The notes under the pieces were generated by a model. The model made no database searches and had not been told where the DNA came from. It saw only the letters and a program-made list of their open reading frames with translations. From contig CALUMZ010000005.1 of the NCBI GenBank assembly GCA_944321865.1, forward strand, positions 1 through 64,000: 64,000 nt of DNA, written 5' to 3'. Below, one piece after another: positions 17,558 through 26,252 of this stretch. This stretch comes from an uncultured Muribaculaceae bacterium (GTDB lineage: Bacteria > Bacteroidota > Bacteroidia > Bacteroidales > Muribaculaceae). A program made the translations under genes and the position numbers. The first letter of the stretch is position 1; each line of letters starts with the position of its first letter.

Positions 17558-18523
17558 TTGGACTCAATGAAACCAATGATTAAATACAGGGGTGGCAAAT
17601 CCAAGGAAATACCTAACATATTACGGCACATTCCTTGTTTTTCCGGGCGTTATGTCGAACCGTTCTTTGGCGGAGGAGCATTATACTTCCACCTCGAACC
17701 GCACCAAGCCATAATCAACGACATAAACTCAAAGCTCATCGAGTTCTACCATGGAGTACGCGACAATTTCGGCAACCTGCGCAAAGAACTCGATGCGCTG
17801 GAAGCCGAATACTCAAGCAACAGGCGCGACTTCGACGCACTAAAGAAATTGTCGTCCGACAAAAAAGTCGAAGATAAAAACGAGATATTGTATTACAAAC
17901 TTCGCGACATGTTCAACGGCATTGCCGCCAAAAAATATTCGGATGCCGCATTATACTATTATATCAACAAAACGGCTTACTCCGGAATGATACGATACAA
18001 TGCACATGGTGAGTTCAACGTGCCGTTCGGCCGATACAAGCACCTCAACACCGATTCTGTAACCCTTGCACACAGCCGGTTACTACAACGCGCCGAAATA
18101 TTCAATACCGACTATGCCAACATCTTCGACATGTGTGGGAAAGATGATTTTGTTTTCCTCGACCCTCCATACGACTGCATTTTTTCCGATTACGGCAATG
18201 AAGTATTTAGGGGGGGATTCAACGAGGACAGCCACAAGCGGTTGGCCCGGGATTTCGCCAATCTGCCCTGCAAGGCACTGATGGTAATTGGCAGCACACC
18301 ATTGACACAAGAATTATATAAGGAGTATATTACAGACGAATACGAAAAAAATTATGCGGTAAATATCCGCAACCGTTTTAAGTCGACAGCAAAACATATC
18401 ATAGTCACGAATTACAAAGCAAGCCGTGACAACATCAGAGAATATCCTCCAATGTATGAAAGTTGCAACACTCAATTAAGGTTATTTGAACCAAAACAAC
18501 AATATGGCACGCCCCGTAAATAG
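17558..18523 (+). CDS. D12-class (Dam-like) adenine-N6 DNA methyltransferase
   Basis: This 321-residue enzyme carries the D12 signatures: KYRGGKSKE, the AdoMet-binding EPFFGGGAL near residue 35, and catalytic DPPY in DFVFLDPPYDCIF near residue 200. It overlaps the AlwI-type endonuclease gene, forming a type II restriction-modification pair. Dam-like D12 enzymes methylate adenine in GATC-type contexts, and AlwI recognises GGATC, so one enzyme could protect both strands. A G7 tract (18210-18216) codes the RGG of EVFRGGFNE in frame. An in-frame ATG at 17567 is an alternative start. Confidence 0.9.
   Translation: MDSMKPMIKYRGGKSKEIPNILRHIPCFSGRYVEPFFGGGALYFHLEPHQAIINDINSKLIEFYHGVRDNFGNLRKELDALEAEYSSNRRDFDALKKLSSDKKVEDKNEILYYKLRDMFNGIAAKKYSDAALYYYINKTAYSGMIRYNAHGEFNVPFGRYKHLNTDSVTLAHSRLLQRAEIFNTDYANIFDMCGKDDFVFLDPPYDCIFSDYGNEVFRGGFNEDSHKRLARDFANLPCKALMVIGSTPLTQELYKEYITDEYEKNYAVNIRNRFKSTAKHIIVTNYKASRDNIREYPPMYESCNTQLRLFEPKQQYGTPRK
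18210..18216 (+). repeat. G7 tract inside the methyltransferase gene
   Basis: Seven consecutive G encode Arg-Gly-Gly after the DPPY motif. The present length keeps the gene open; a one-base change would truncate the last third of the enzyme. The run is shorter than typical contingency tracts. Confidence 0.5.
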
Positions 18524-20183
18524 CAAGGTACTGTTTTTGACAACATCTCCCCGTACCCCCGAGAAAATGATTCCGGAAATAGAATTACTCAACAAGCATT
18601 TTGCCGGCCGAACTTGGAACAATGCCTCGCAATGCAGCTTCATGAACATTTTGCGCGATGAACAATTCTTCAACGGGAAAGGAGAAAACAACCCGGCATT
18701 AAGTGCCCGTGACAGGATAAACCGTGCGCCAAAATCTCTTGGTTTCGTAACTTTGTCACCTTGCATAGCCCTTACGCCGGCGGGGAAAGCATTGCTTGAA
18801 TCAAAGAGGAAAGAAGAGGTATTCCTGCGACAAATGCTAAAGTTCCAAATACCCTCTCCCTACCACAAGCCAACGCCAAAAGCTGCAACATTTTGCATCA
18901 AGCCTTATTTGGAAATGCTTAGATTGGTACGCACCTTGGGGACATTGAAGTTCGACGAACTGCAAATCTTCGGAATGCAACTTACCGATTGGCACGACTT
19001 TGAAAATATTATCCTGAAGATAAAAACATTCCGTGCTGCAAAAACCGAACACAAAGGGAGTTACAAAACATTTAAATCAGAATATCTAAACACCGAACTC
19101 ACAAATATATACAAGGAAAGAATAGCCAGCGGCGAAACACGCACGCGCGAAAGCAATGATACCTCATTGGAAAAATTTCTAAAAACGCAATCGGGAAATA
19201 TGCGCGATTATGCCGATGCCTGCTTTCGCTATCTGCGCTCCACCGGGCTTGTAAATGTCTCACATGTAGGCAAGTCTTTGAGCATCACCCCTGAACGCAT
19301 TGAAGATGTAGACTATATTTTGCAAACAATAGACCGAAACCCTTGCTTTACAGACGATGAAAAAAGTTACATTGAATATTTGGGCGACGATGCGCTGCCA
19401 CTGCTGCTGACCGACAACAAGCAAAAACTCGTTTCAAAGCTACACAACGAATTTCCTAAGGCGGAATTTGATTGCAACGCAGACACAGCCTACCTAAAAG
19501 AACTACTTGCCAACCTAACCGAACAAAGGAAAAATACTACCCTGCAAAGCCAAGTAAGAGCGATAAAAGACTATAAACTGTATGATGACATACAAAGCAC
19601 TTTCAACCAAATAGAACGGTCGGAGCTATATGATGCTCCGTTAATGCTTGAATGGAACACTTGGCGCGCCATGACTATGCTCGACGGCGGAGAAATAAAA
19701 GCAAACTTAAACTTCGATGACTTTGGCAAGCCACTTTCCACGGCACAAGGAAACATGGCCGATATAGTTTGTGATTACGGCGACTTTATCCTGACGGTAG
19801 AAGTAACCATGGCAACGGGACAGAAACAGTATGAGATGGAAAGCGAGCCTGTGAGCCGTCATTTGGGCAAAATGAAAAAGTCAAGCGGACGGCCATGCTA
19901 CTGTCTGTTTGTGGCTCCTGCCATAAACGAAGCATGTGTTGCCCATTTCTATGCCCTACATAATATGAATATTTCATATTACGGTGGTAAATCCGTTATA
20001 ATCCCACTGCCTTTGTGCATTTTCAGGAAAATGCTTGAAGACAGTTACATGGCTGGTTACATCCCAAATCCCACCCAAGTAAGAGCTTTATTTGAGTTTT
20101 CCCGTGAAATAGCAAATAACTGCGAAGATGAAAACGCTTGGTATGAGCAAATAAAAAAGAAAGCTATTGGTTGGCTGCGCTAA
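18504..20183 (+). CDS. AlwI-family type II restriction endonuclease
   Basis: This 559-residue protein resembles the AlwI family, type IIS-related enzymes that recognise short asymmetric sites such as GGATC. The N-terminus (VLFLTTSPRTPEKMIPEIELL, then RDRINRAPKSLGFV) is characteristic. A PD-(D/E)XK-like core is visible near residues 415-440: MADIVCDYGDFILTVEVTM, with Asp and Glu as likely metal ligands. The ATG at 18504 (MARPVNSK) overlaps the methyltransferase end by 20 bp; an ATG six codons upstream is possible. The exact recognition site is inferred from the family. Confidence 0.85.
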   Translation: MARPVNSKVLFLTTSPRTPEKMIPEIELLNKHFAGRTWNNASQCSFMNILRDEQFFNGKGENNPALSARDRINRAPKSLGFVTLSPCIALTPAGKALLESKRKEEVFLRQMLKFQIPSPYHKPTPKAATFCIKPYLEMLRLVRTLGTLKFDELQIFGMQLTDWHDFENIILKIKTFRAAKTEHKGSYKTFKSEYLNTELTNIYKERIASGETRTRESNDTSLEKFLKTQSGNMRDYADACFRYLRSTGLVNVSHVGKSLSITPERIEDVDYILQTIDRNPCFTDDEKSYIEYLGDDALPLLLTDNKQKLVSKLHNEFPKAEFDCNADTAYLKELLANLTEQRKNTTLQSQVRAIKDYKLYDDIQSTFNQIERSELYDAPLMLEWNTWRAMTMLDGGEIKANLNFDDFGKPLSTAQGNMADIVCDYGDFILTVEVTMATGQKQYEMESEPVSRHLGKMKKSSGRPCYCLFVAPAINEACVAHFYALHNMNISYYGGKSVIIPLPLCIFRKMLEDSYMAGYIPNPTQVRALFEFSREIANNCEDENAWYEQIKKKAIGWLR

Positions 20184-20285
20184 TGGTTGCTACCGGGCGC
20201 AAATGTTAAATTCAGGAATTTAACATTTAACACTTTAACTTCTACTCATCATAAGTATCAAATAATCGTAAAACAACTGAAAACT

Positions 20286-20840
20286 GTGGCACAACAAATC
20301 GACGACGACCAATTGGTGGCTATGCTGAAGTCACCCGACAACCGGGAAAAAGGCTACCGACTGCTGCTTGCCAAATACGGGTCGAGACTTTACTGGCACA
20401 TACGCCGCATAGTCGTCGCACACGAAGATGCCGAAGATGTGATGCAGGAAACTGCCATCAACATACTCGCCGGCATCGACAAGTTTGAACAAAAAAGCTC
20501 ATTGGGTACGTGGGTTTACCGTATCGCCACCAATGAGGCTCTGCGGCTGTTGCGCCGACGGTCGGGCATATTCCGCTCAATCGACAGCCTCGGCGAGACA
20601 CTTGTCGAAAAACTTGAAGACGAAGCCGGAGTAGATGCCGACTCAGCCGAAATGCTTTTCCAAAAAGCGGTGTTGCAACTGCCCACACAACAGCGACTTG
20701 CGTTCAACCTTAGATATTACGACGAAATGCCTTACGAAGAAATAGCCAAGGTCACAGGCAAAAACGTGAATACGCTAAAGACCAACTATCACTTCGCGGT
20801 ATCGAAAATAAAAAACTATCTAAAAGAAAATTCATTATGA
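20286..20840 (+). CDS. ECF-type RNA polymerase sigma factor
   Basis: Sigma region 2 (YGSRLYWHIRRIVVAHEDAEDVMQETAINI) and region 4 (LPTQQRLAFNLRYYDEMPYEEIAKVTGKNVNTLKTNYHFA) identify an extracytoplasmic-function sigma factor. Homology begins near DDDQLVAMLKSPDNREKGY, so the GTG at 20286 is preferred (184 aa); an in-frame ATG at 20187 would add 33 unrelated residues. It overlaps the next gene by 4 bp, a single-transmembrane protein likely to be its anti-sigma factor. Confidence 0.9.
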   Translation: MAQQIDDDQLVAMLKSPDNREKGYRLLLAKYGSRLYWHIRRIVVAHEDAEDVMQETAINILAGIDKFEQKSSLGTWVYRIATNEALRLLRRRSGIFRSIDSLGETLVEKLEDEAGVDADSAEMLFQKAVLQLPTQQRLAFNLRYYDEMPYEEIAKVTGKNVNTLKTNYHFAVSKIKNYLKENSL

Positions 20841-21199
20841 AAGCCGATTTTGAAACAGTGGGCAAACGAATGCCCTACGTGGAAACCGAGGAATACGTCA
20901 GCCGGCTTGTGGATCGATGTGCCGACCGGGCCATAGCCCGCAGCAAACGCCCCGCTCGCTCGATTTTCTCGCGCAGCATCGGCATAGCAGCCACTTCCAT
21001 GGCAGCCGCATTGATTGCCGCCGCATTAATAATCCCTGTTGTTACCGACAACCGTGCAACCGGCCCCACAGCCGAAACCATTGCACAAAGCAGTTCGCTG
21101 AGCGATGTGCTGTCGGCAATGAGCAACGATGAGCTTGCCGCCCTCGATTATTATTCGTTCGACGACCTTCCCTCTGACTATGATGAAAACGAAGAATAA
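20837..21199 (+). CDS. Small single-pass membrane protein, likely anti-sigma factor
   Basis: The 120-residue product has a charged cytoplasmic N-terminus (residues 1-45), one membrane helix (about 49-71: IAATSMAAALIAAALIIPVV) and an acidic periplasmic tail rich in Ser and Asp. It starts within the sigma gene stop (ATGA overlap). No anti-sigma domain is recognisable by eye; the role is inferred from coupling, topology and the periplasmic protein gene that follows. Confidence 0.65.
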   Translation: MKADFETVGKRMPYVETEEYVSRLVDRCADRAIARSKRPARSIFSRSIGIAATSMAAALIAAALIIPVVTDNRATGPTAETIAQSSSLSDVLSAMSNDELAALDYYSFDDLPSDYDENEE

Positions 21200-21220
21200 A
21201 CACCCACAACTATGACAATT

Positions 21221-21670
21221 ATGAAACAACTCTACACTATCATCCTCATAGCATTGTGTTGCATCGCAGCCGGTCTTGAGATGCAGGCTCAAGATCGCAA
21301 AGGCCTCGACAAGGAACAGGCTGCATTGCTGTTCAACGCCAAAATGAAAATGATGCAAGAGAAGCTGAGCCTTACAGATTCGCAAACCGAGCAGCTAATC
21401 CCACTCTACAAAAGCTACATAGGGGAACTTAACGGCATATTCAAATCAAGAAAATACCGCCGCGGCTACAAACCGGCAGACGCCAACGACGCATGCAACG
21501 TCATGACAGAACGGCTCGACATAAACGCGCGTGTCATCGAATTACAGAAGAAATACATCCGCCGGTATGCCGAATTCCTCAATGCCGACCAAGTGATGAA
21601 CATCTACCGCGTGGAAGGCCAGATACAGCGCGAAATCAGGCAGGAAAAACGCCGCCGCGCAGGCAAGTAG
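21221..21670 (+). CDS. Periplasmic Spy/CpxP-like (LTXXQ-type) helical protein
   Basis: The ATG at 21221 starts a signal peptide (MKQLYTIILIALCCIAAGLEMQAQ). The mature part is all-helical and charged, with KLSLTDSQTEQLIPLYKSY resembling the LTxxQ repeat of Spy/CpxP envelope-stress proteins, and a basic tail (QEKRRRAGK). It lies 21 bp after the presumed anti-sigma gene. A periplasmic sensor or chaperone working with the sigma/anti-sigma pair is a context-based inference. Product length is 149 aa. Confidence 0.6.
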   Translation: MKQLYTIILIALCCIAAGLEMQAQDRKGLDKEQAALLFNAKMKMMQEKLSLTDSQTEQLIPLYKSYIGELNGIFKSRKYRRGYKPADANDACNVMTERLDINARVIELQKKYIRRYAEFLNADQVMNIYRVEGQIQREIRQEKRRRAGK

Positions 21671-21676
21671 CAAACC

Positions 21677-21720
21677 GGCCGCCGCATGACACAAAACAGG
21701 CCGCCGCATGACACAAAACA
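21677..21720. repeat. Tandem 22-bp direct repeat
   Basis: Two identical 22-bp units beginning GGCCGCCGCATGACAC occupy 21677-21698 and 21699-21720, directly after the Spy-like gene. A third partial unit leads into the terminator hairpin. Confidence 0.8.
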
Positions 21721-21770
21721 GGCCGCGAGAGTGCACGCCGGAAACTCCCGGCACATGCACCCTCGCGGCC
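21721..21770 (+). terminator. Long GC-rich hairpin after the sigma cassette
   Basis: GGCCGCGAG and CTCGCGGCC form the outer stem, extended by GTGCA/TGCAC and an inner GCCGG/CCGGC hairpin. It ends the rightward cassette before the convergent fcl gene. No U-run follows immediately, so termination strength is uncertain. Confidence 0.5.
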
Positions 21771-21792
21771 ATGCCATATCTGTTCTACCCAC

Positions 21793-21936
21793 GTAGAGAC
21801 GTGGCGTGCCGCATCTCAATACCGGCAACAACGCATAAAGCACTTAATATCAGGCGGTTTCCCAAACCTGATTGTAGAGACGCAAAATTTTGCGTCTCTA
21901 CTGCCACATTGAAATGATAATTTTGATACACCCTCT
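21793..21936. repeat. Dispersed palindromic element between convergent genes
   Basis: A copy lacking the left end. It has a GC-core palindrome (21793-21817), an A/T-rich spacer, the perfect 28-bp palindrome with GTAGAGACGC arms and AAAATTTT core (21874-21901), then TGCCACATTGAAATGATAA and the TTTTGATACACCCTCT end. It lies between the sigma cassette and fcl. Confidence 0.8.
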
Positions 21937-21973
21937 GCTGCCCCAATGCCACAAATTCTTCGCCCCCGGCGGG

Positions 21974-22915
21974 CTACCGCTCGGCACGCATGGGGTTGCT
22001 GAGGAAATCTTGGTAGGCAAGACGTATGCCGTCTTCAAGTTCGGTCTTGTAGCGCCAACCGAGCGAGGTGGCCTTCGACACGTCGAGCAACTTGCGCGGA
22101 GTGCCGTTGGGACGTGTCGCATCCCAATGTATCTCGCCTTTGTAACCTACAACCTTGGCCACAAGTTCGGCAAGAGCCTTGATGGTTATCTCCTTGCCGG
22201 TGCCTGCATTGACAGTTTCGTTGCCCGAGTAGTTCTCCATTAAGAAGACGCACAAGTCGGCAAGGTCGTCCACATACAGGAACTCCCGCAACGGCGAGCC
22301 GTCGCCCCAGCAAGTCACGCTCGGCGCACCCTGCACCTTGGCTTCGTGGAAACGGCGAATCAACGCCGGCAACACATGGCTGTGTTCGGGGTGGTAATTG
22401 TCGTTGGGCCCATACAGGTTGGTGGGCATCACACTTATGTAATCGGTACCATACTGACGGTTCAGGAACTCGCAATACTTCAATCCCGAAATCTTGGCCA
22501 GCGCGTATGCCTCATTGGTCTTCTCCAATTCTCCCGTAAGCAGGCAACTCTCAGTCATCGGTTGCGGAGCCATGCGCGGATAGATGCACGACGAGCCGAG
22601 GAACTCGAGTTTGCGGCAGTCATTCTGCCATGCTGCATGGATTACGTTCATTTCGAGCATCATGTTGTCATACATGAAATCAGCGAGGGCCGACCGGTTG
22701 GCCTCGATGCCGCCCACCTTGGCAGCTGCGAGGAACACATACTCGGGACGTTCGGCGGCAAAGAAGCGTTCCACGGCATCTTGCCGGGTTAGGTCGAGTT
22801 CGCCATGCGTGCGGGTCACGATATTCTCATACCCGCGGCGGCGCAACTCCCTCACTATTGCCGAGCCCACCATTCCGCGATGTCCGGCGACATATATTTT
22901 TGAATCCTTTTCCAT
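21974..22915 (-). CDS. fcl: GDP-L-fucose synthase
   Basis: An extended SDR (313 aa from the ATG at 22915) catalysing epimerisation and reduction of GDP-4-keto-6-deoxymannose to GDP-L-fucose. Evidence is the Rossmann motif [32 protein letters not shown], the YxxxK pair in [13 protein letters not shown], and [21 protein letters not shown]. It is the last gene of a three-gene block with gmd, so the block supplies GDP-fucose. The frame opens earlier, but the earlier start adds seven unsupported residues. Confidence 0.95.
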   Translation of the reverse strand: MEKDSKIYVAGHRGMVGSAIVRELRRRGYENIVTRTHGELDLTRQDAVERFFAAERPEYVFLAAAKVGGIEANRSALADFMYDNMMLEMNVIHAAWQNDCRKLEFLGSSCIYPRMAPQPMTESCLLTGELEKTNEAYALAKISGLKYCEFLNRQYGTDYISVMPTNLYGPNDNYHPEHSHVLPALIRRFHEAKVQGAPSVTCWGDGSPLREFLYVDDLADLCVFLMENYSGNETVNAGTGKEITIKALAELVAKVVGYKGEIHWDATRPNGTPRKLLDVSKATSLGWRYKTELEDGIRLAYQDFLSNPMRAER

Positions 22916-22932
22916 TACTGCCACTGTTTTTT

Positions 22933-24111
22933 TCAATCGTTATACCTCCTGATTTTTACCGGTATCGCACCGTCGGGCAGGCTGTCGACCACAAGGGCAA
23001 GGTAGCCCCCGCCGCCGGCTCCGGTCATCTTCCATGCCAGCGAACGGCCGCGCCAAGCGTCGATATAATCCTGCACACCCTCGGCCATCATGCCGGGGAA
23101 CATGGCAATTTGCGCTGCAAACGAGTCGCGGTAGGCCGCCGCAAAACCGTCAAGGTCGCGTGCCAGTATGGCATCCCAGCAGCGGGCGGCCGCATCGGTC
23201 AGAGCTTTCACCTTCTCGTCGGTTATGTCCTTCCCTTCCACCACCGACGTGCCGGGGCGACGCGGGAACATTGGCACAAGGCACAAGTGGCTTTCAAGCC
23301 ACGACAGCACCTCCTCGTCGTGGCACGTCTCGATGCGCGAAGGCCAGTAACGACCGTCGTAATAGTGGCGGCACAGCCCCGACATACATATTCCCAACGC
23401 ATCTTGCGCGCCCGACACAATGCCATCGTCACGTTCAGGGTCGTTTTCAAAGCAGAAGAGCAGCCGCGCAAGCATCTCCTCGTTGTAGGCCGGCAGTTCG
23501 TATGGCCATATCTTGCGAGCCGCATTGCGGGTCGATGTCGACATACCCGAACGCTCCATGAACTCAACCGTAGGCTCAATCGATGTAGTGATGGCCCACC
23601 CTGCGCCATGGCAGGAAACATACGGTTGGTCGATCCATGTACCGGCAATGTCGATGCGATAAGGCAAATGCGAATGCACCGTACCACGCAACGACGTAGT
23701 GGAACGCGCTTGCAACCCTGCATCGGGAGTGCGCTCCAATTCTATATACTCAATGCCGCGACTGCGGCAAAATTCACGTTTCGTCTCCGATCCGCCGTCG
23801 CTGTTAACGACGAAAATGTCGGGTTTCACACGGTCGACGGTATCAACAAAGTCCATCATGCCCGAGCCTTGATTGATGTAGGCATCGGTGACGTAACGTA
23901 TCGCCTTGACCATGTAGAGCCGCTCGCGCTCTGAATATACCGTCTTGCGGCTTTTCAATTGCTCGATTGTGGCATCCGAACCGATGCCCACATACAGGTC
24001 CCCATATTGCGAAGCAGCCTTGAAAAATGCCACATGTCCACTGTGAAGCATGTCATAGCAGCCCGACACAAACACACGCTTGCGGCGCATGGTTTCGTTA
24101 TTTGTTTCCAT
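22933..24111 (-). CDS. Fused cytidylyltransferase-like and GHMP-kinase-like protein
   Basis: Residues about 8-135 form a small nucleotidyltransferase of the glycerol-3-phosphate cytidylyltransferase/RfaE group, with HSGH in [16 protein letters not shown] and STTSLR near the usual C-terminal motif. Residues about 145-392 form a GHMP-type kinase: [34 protein letters not shown] and the C-terminal [13 protein letters not shown]. The 392-aa gene lies between gmd and fcl with 17- and 25-bp gaps. It is not the Fkp-type fucokinase/pyrophosphorylase. Making an activated sugar from a free sugar is plausible, but the substrate is unknown. Confidence 0.8.
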   Translation of the reverse strand: METNNETMRRKRVFVSGCYDMLHSGHVAFFKAASQYGDLYVGIGSDATIEQLKSRKTVYSERERLYMVKAIRYVTDAYINQGSGMMDFVDTVDRVKPDIFVVNSDGGSETKREFCRSRGIEYIELERTPDAGLQARSTTSLRGTVHSHLPYRIDIAGTWIDQPYVSCHGAGWAITTSIEPTVEFMERSGMSTSTRNAARKIWPYELPAYNEEMLARLLFCFENDPERDDGIVSGAQDALGICMSGLCRHYYDGRYWPSRIETCHDEEVLSWLESHLCLVPMFPRRPGTSVVEGKDITDEKVKALTDAAARCWDAILARDLDGFAAAYRDSFAAQIAMFPGMMAEGVQDYIDAWRGRSLAWKMTGAGGGGYLALVVDSLPDGAIPVKIRRYND

Positions 24112-24136
24112 TTCCTTTGATAATGTTTTTTCTATA

Positions 24137-25225
24137 CTATTTCACTATGCCCTTCTCAAGATACTCGGCAAGGTTCATGCGCACGCGCTCTCCGGCACGC
24201 TCCATGGCCACCTTGGCCATGTCGGAGTCTACCATCAACTTCACAAGTTGCTCAAACGAGGTCTTTTGCGGATTCCACCCAAGCTCGCGCCGCGCCTTCG
24301 ATGGGTCGCCCCACAGGTTGACAACATCGGTGGGACGGTAAAAATCGGGCGACACCTCCACAAGCACGCGCCCGGTCTTGGCATCTATCCCCTTCTCATG
24401 CTCACCTTCGCCCTCGAAGCGCAATTCGATGCCGGCATACTTGAAAGCAAGCGTGCAAAATTCACGCACCGAGTGCTGCTCACCGGTAGCTATTACAAAA
24501 TCTTCGGGCCTGTCGTTCTGCAATATCAGCCACATGCACTCCACATAGTCCTTGGCATAGCCCCAGTCACGCAGCGACGACAGGTTGCCGAGGTACAGTT
24601 TATCTTGCTTGCCCTGCGCGATGCGCGCCGCGGCAAGTGTTATCTTGCGCGTCACGAATGTCTCGCCGCGCCGTTCCGACTCATGGTTGAACAGTATGCC
24701 CGAACAGCAAAACATGCCGTAGGCCTCACGATATTCTTTCACAATCCAATATCCATAGAGCTTTGCCACGGCATACGGGCTGTAAGGGTGGAACGGTGTA
24801 AGTTCGTTTTGCGGAACCTGCTCCACCTTGCCGTAAAGTTCGGAGGTCGATGCCTGATAGATGCGGCACGTGCCGGCAAGCCCGCACTGGCGCACGGCCT
24901 CAAGGATGCGCAGCACTCCGGTGGCATCGACGTCGGCCGTAAATTCGGGCGCGTCAAACGACACCTGCACGTGGCTCTGCGCGGCAAGGTTGTACACCTC
25001 GTCGGGACGCACTTTGCTCACCACTTGTATCAGGCTCATCGAGTCGCCAAGGTCGGCATAGTGCAAGTGGAATCGTTCATGCCCCTCAAGGTGCGCTATG
25101 CGTTCGCGGTAATCGACCGACGACCGCCTTATTGTTCCATGTACGTCATACCCTTTCTCAAGCAGGAACTCGGCAAGGAACGAACCGTCCTGACCGGTTA
25201 TTCCCGTTATTAACGCTCTCTTCAT
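24137..25225 (-). CDS. gmd: GDP-mannose 4,6-dehydratase
   Basis: This 362-residue SDR converts GDP-mannose to GDP-4-keto-6-deoxymannose. Diagnostic segments are [65 protein letters not shown], the catalytic [21 protein letters not shown] and [19 protein letters not shown]. It starts the gmd / fusion / fcl block, separated from the polysaccharide operon upstream by a strong terminator. Confidence 0.97.
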   Translation of the reverse strand: MKRALITGITGQDGSFLAEFLLEKGYDVHGTIRRSSVDYRERIAHLEGHERFHLHYADLGDSMSLIQVVSKVRPDEVYNLAAQSHVQVSFDAPEFTADVDATGVLRILEAVRQCGLAGTCRIYQASTSELYGKVEQVPQNELTPFHPYSPYAVAKLYGYWIVKEYREAYGMFCCSGILFNHESERRGETFVTRKITLAAARIAQGKQDKLYLGNLSSLRDWGYAKDYVECMWLILQNDRPEDFVIATGEQHSVREFCTLAFKYAGIELRFEGEGEHEKGIDAKTGRVLVEVSPDFYRPTDVVNLWGDPSKARRELGWNPQKTSFEQLVKLMVDSDMAKVAMERAGERVRMNLAEYLEKGIVK

Positions 25226-25311
25226 ACTATTTTGATTTCGTACAGTTTATGCATTTTAGTTTGCAATATTCGCAATTTTTTTCGGGTTATGCAAATAAAA
25301 GTAAATAAAAC

Positions 25312-25367
25312 GGGCGAAGCCGCATATCTGCAAAAGCTGTTTCCTTTGCAGATATGCGGCTCCGCCC
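25312..25367 (-). terminator. Strong intrinsic terminator of the polysaccharide operon
   Basis: A 16-bp perfect stem (GCCGCATATCTGCAAA and its complement), extended by GGGCG/CGCCC flanks, has a loop of about eight bases. On the minus strand it is followed by a T-rich stretch (TTTTATTTACTTTTATTTG). It lies between the WecG-like gene stop and the gmd start, so it probably ends the long leftward operon. Confidence 0.85.
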
Positions 25368-25397
25368 GACATTTCTCTCTCCGACAGGCCGGGGCAA

Positions 25398-26144
25398 TCA
25401 GTGCCGACTTGCACGCCTGCTCCGCCGCCACTCTTGCACCAACAGTCGTGGCAACGAACTGACTATGCCCCAGCACCGGCGCAACTGCTTGCGCGGCTCG
25501 CTGAAGATGCGGTGCACGAATTCAAGGTGGTGCCTCACCATCCATTGCGGCGCGCGGCTCACGTTCACGCCGCTGTAAAACTTGAACGCCGCCCCCACGG
25601 CAATCATCACGCCGCGGCGCAAGTGTGGCTTCAACAGGCTCATGAATATCTCCTGCTTGGGCGCACCGAGTGCCACCCAAATGATGTCGGCGCCATCATT
25701 CTCGATGCGCCGTGCTATTGCCGGGTAGTCAAACTCCCCGACCGCACAGAACGGCAGTTCGTAGAAGTCCATTCCCGCCACATCGGGATTAACCTTGGCA
25801 AGTTGCCCCTTCAGCCCGTCGAGTATCTCCTGCGACGTACCCATGAACGCCATCCGGTATTTGCGGCTGCTCACGATGTCCATGAATATCTGGCTGCCGC
25901 AATACTGCTCGCGCCGGCGGCCGTAGATCCACTTGATGTAAAGCGGCACATAGCTGCTGTCGCACACCGAGAAGATTGCCCCGTCGACCACCCGGCGATA
26001 AGCGGGGTCGCGGTTCACCATGTCGAGTATCACACCGTCGGCCACGCACACATAGCCCGGCTCTCCCCGGCGCACGCATTCGTCAATGGCCGACAAGGCA
26101 CGGGCTTTATCAAACTCGTACCGTATATTAAAATAAGTCTCCAT
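25398..26144 (-). CDS. WecG/TagA/CpsF-family glycosyltransferase
   Basis: This 248-residue transferase (start METYFNIRYEF at 26144; the frame upstream is not family-like) has the WecG/TagA pattern: CVADGVILDMVNRDPAY, GSQIFMDIV, YRMAFMGTSQEILDGL, DIIWVALGAPKQEIFM and VGAAFKFYSGVNVSRAPQWM. Family members add a sugar such as ManNAc(A) to an undecaprenyl-linked first sugar. It is the final gene of the polysaccharide operon. No gene for the initiating phosphosugar transferase is seen in the window, so that enzyme must be encoded elsewhere. Confidence 0.9.
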   Translation of the reverse strand: METYFNIRYEFDKARALSAIDECVRRGEPGYVCVADGVILDMVNRDPAYRRVVDGAIFSVCDSSYVPLYIKWIYGRRREQYCGSQIFMDIVSSRKYRMAFMGTSQEILDGLKGQLAKVNPDVAGMDFYELPFCAVGEFDYPAIARRIENDGADIIWVALGAPKQEIFMSLLKPHLRRGVMIAVGAAFKFYSGVNVSRAPQWMVRHHLEFVHRIFSEPRKQLRRCWGIVSSLPRLLVQEWRRSRRASRH

Positions 26145-26252
26145 CGTGATTAAAAAACAGTGAAGCAATGAGAGACGCACCCTGCATGCACGCCTCAAAT
26201 TCAACAAAAATGCCCTCGAAAGCAACCTGCACCTTGCACAACGCAAGTCAGG

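Noticed and set aside
22933..24111. Fkp-type L-fucokinase/GDP-fucose pyrophosphorylase
   Set aside because: Fkp is more than twice as long with a different nucleotidyltransferase domain; this protein has a small HxGH domain instead.
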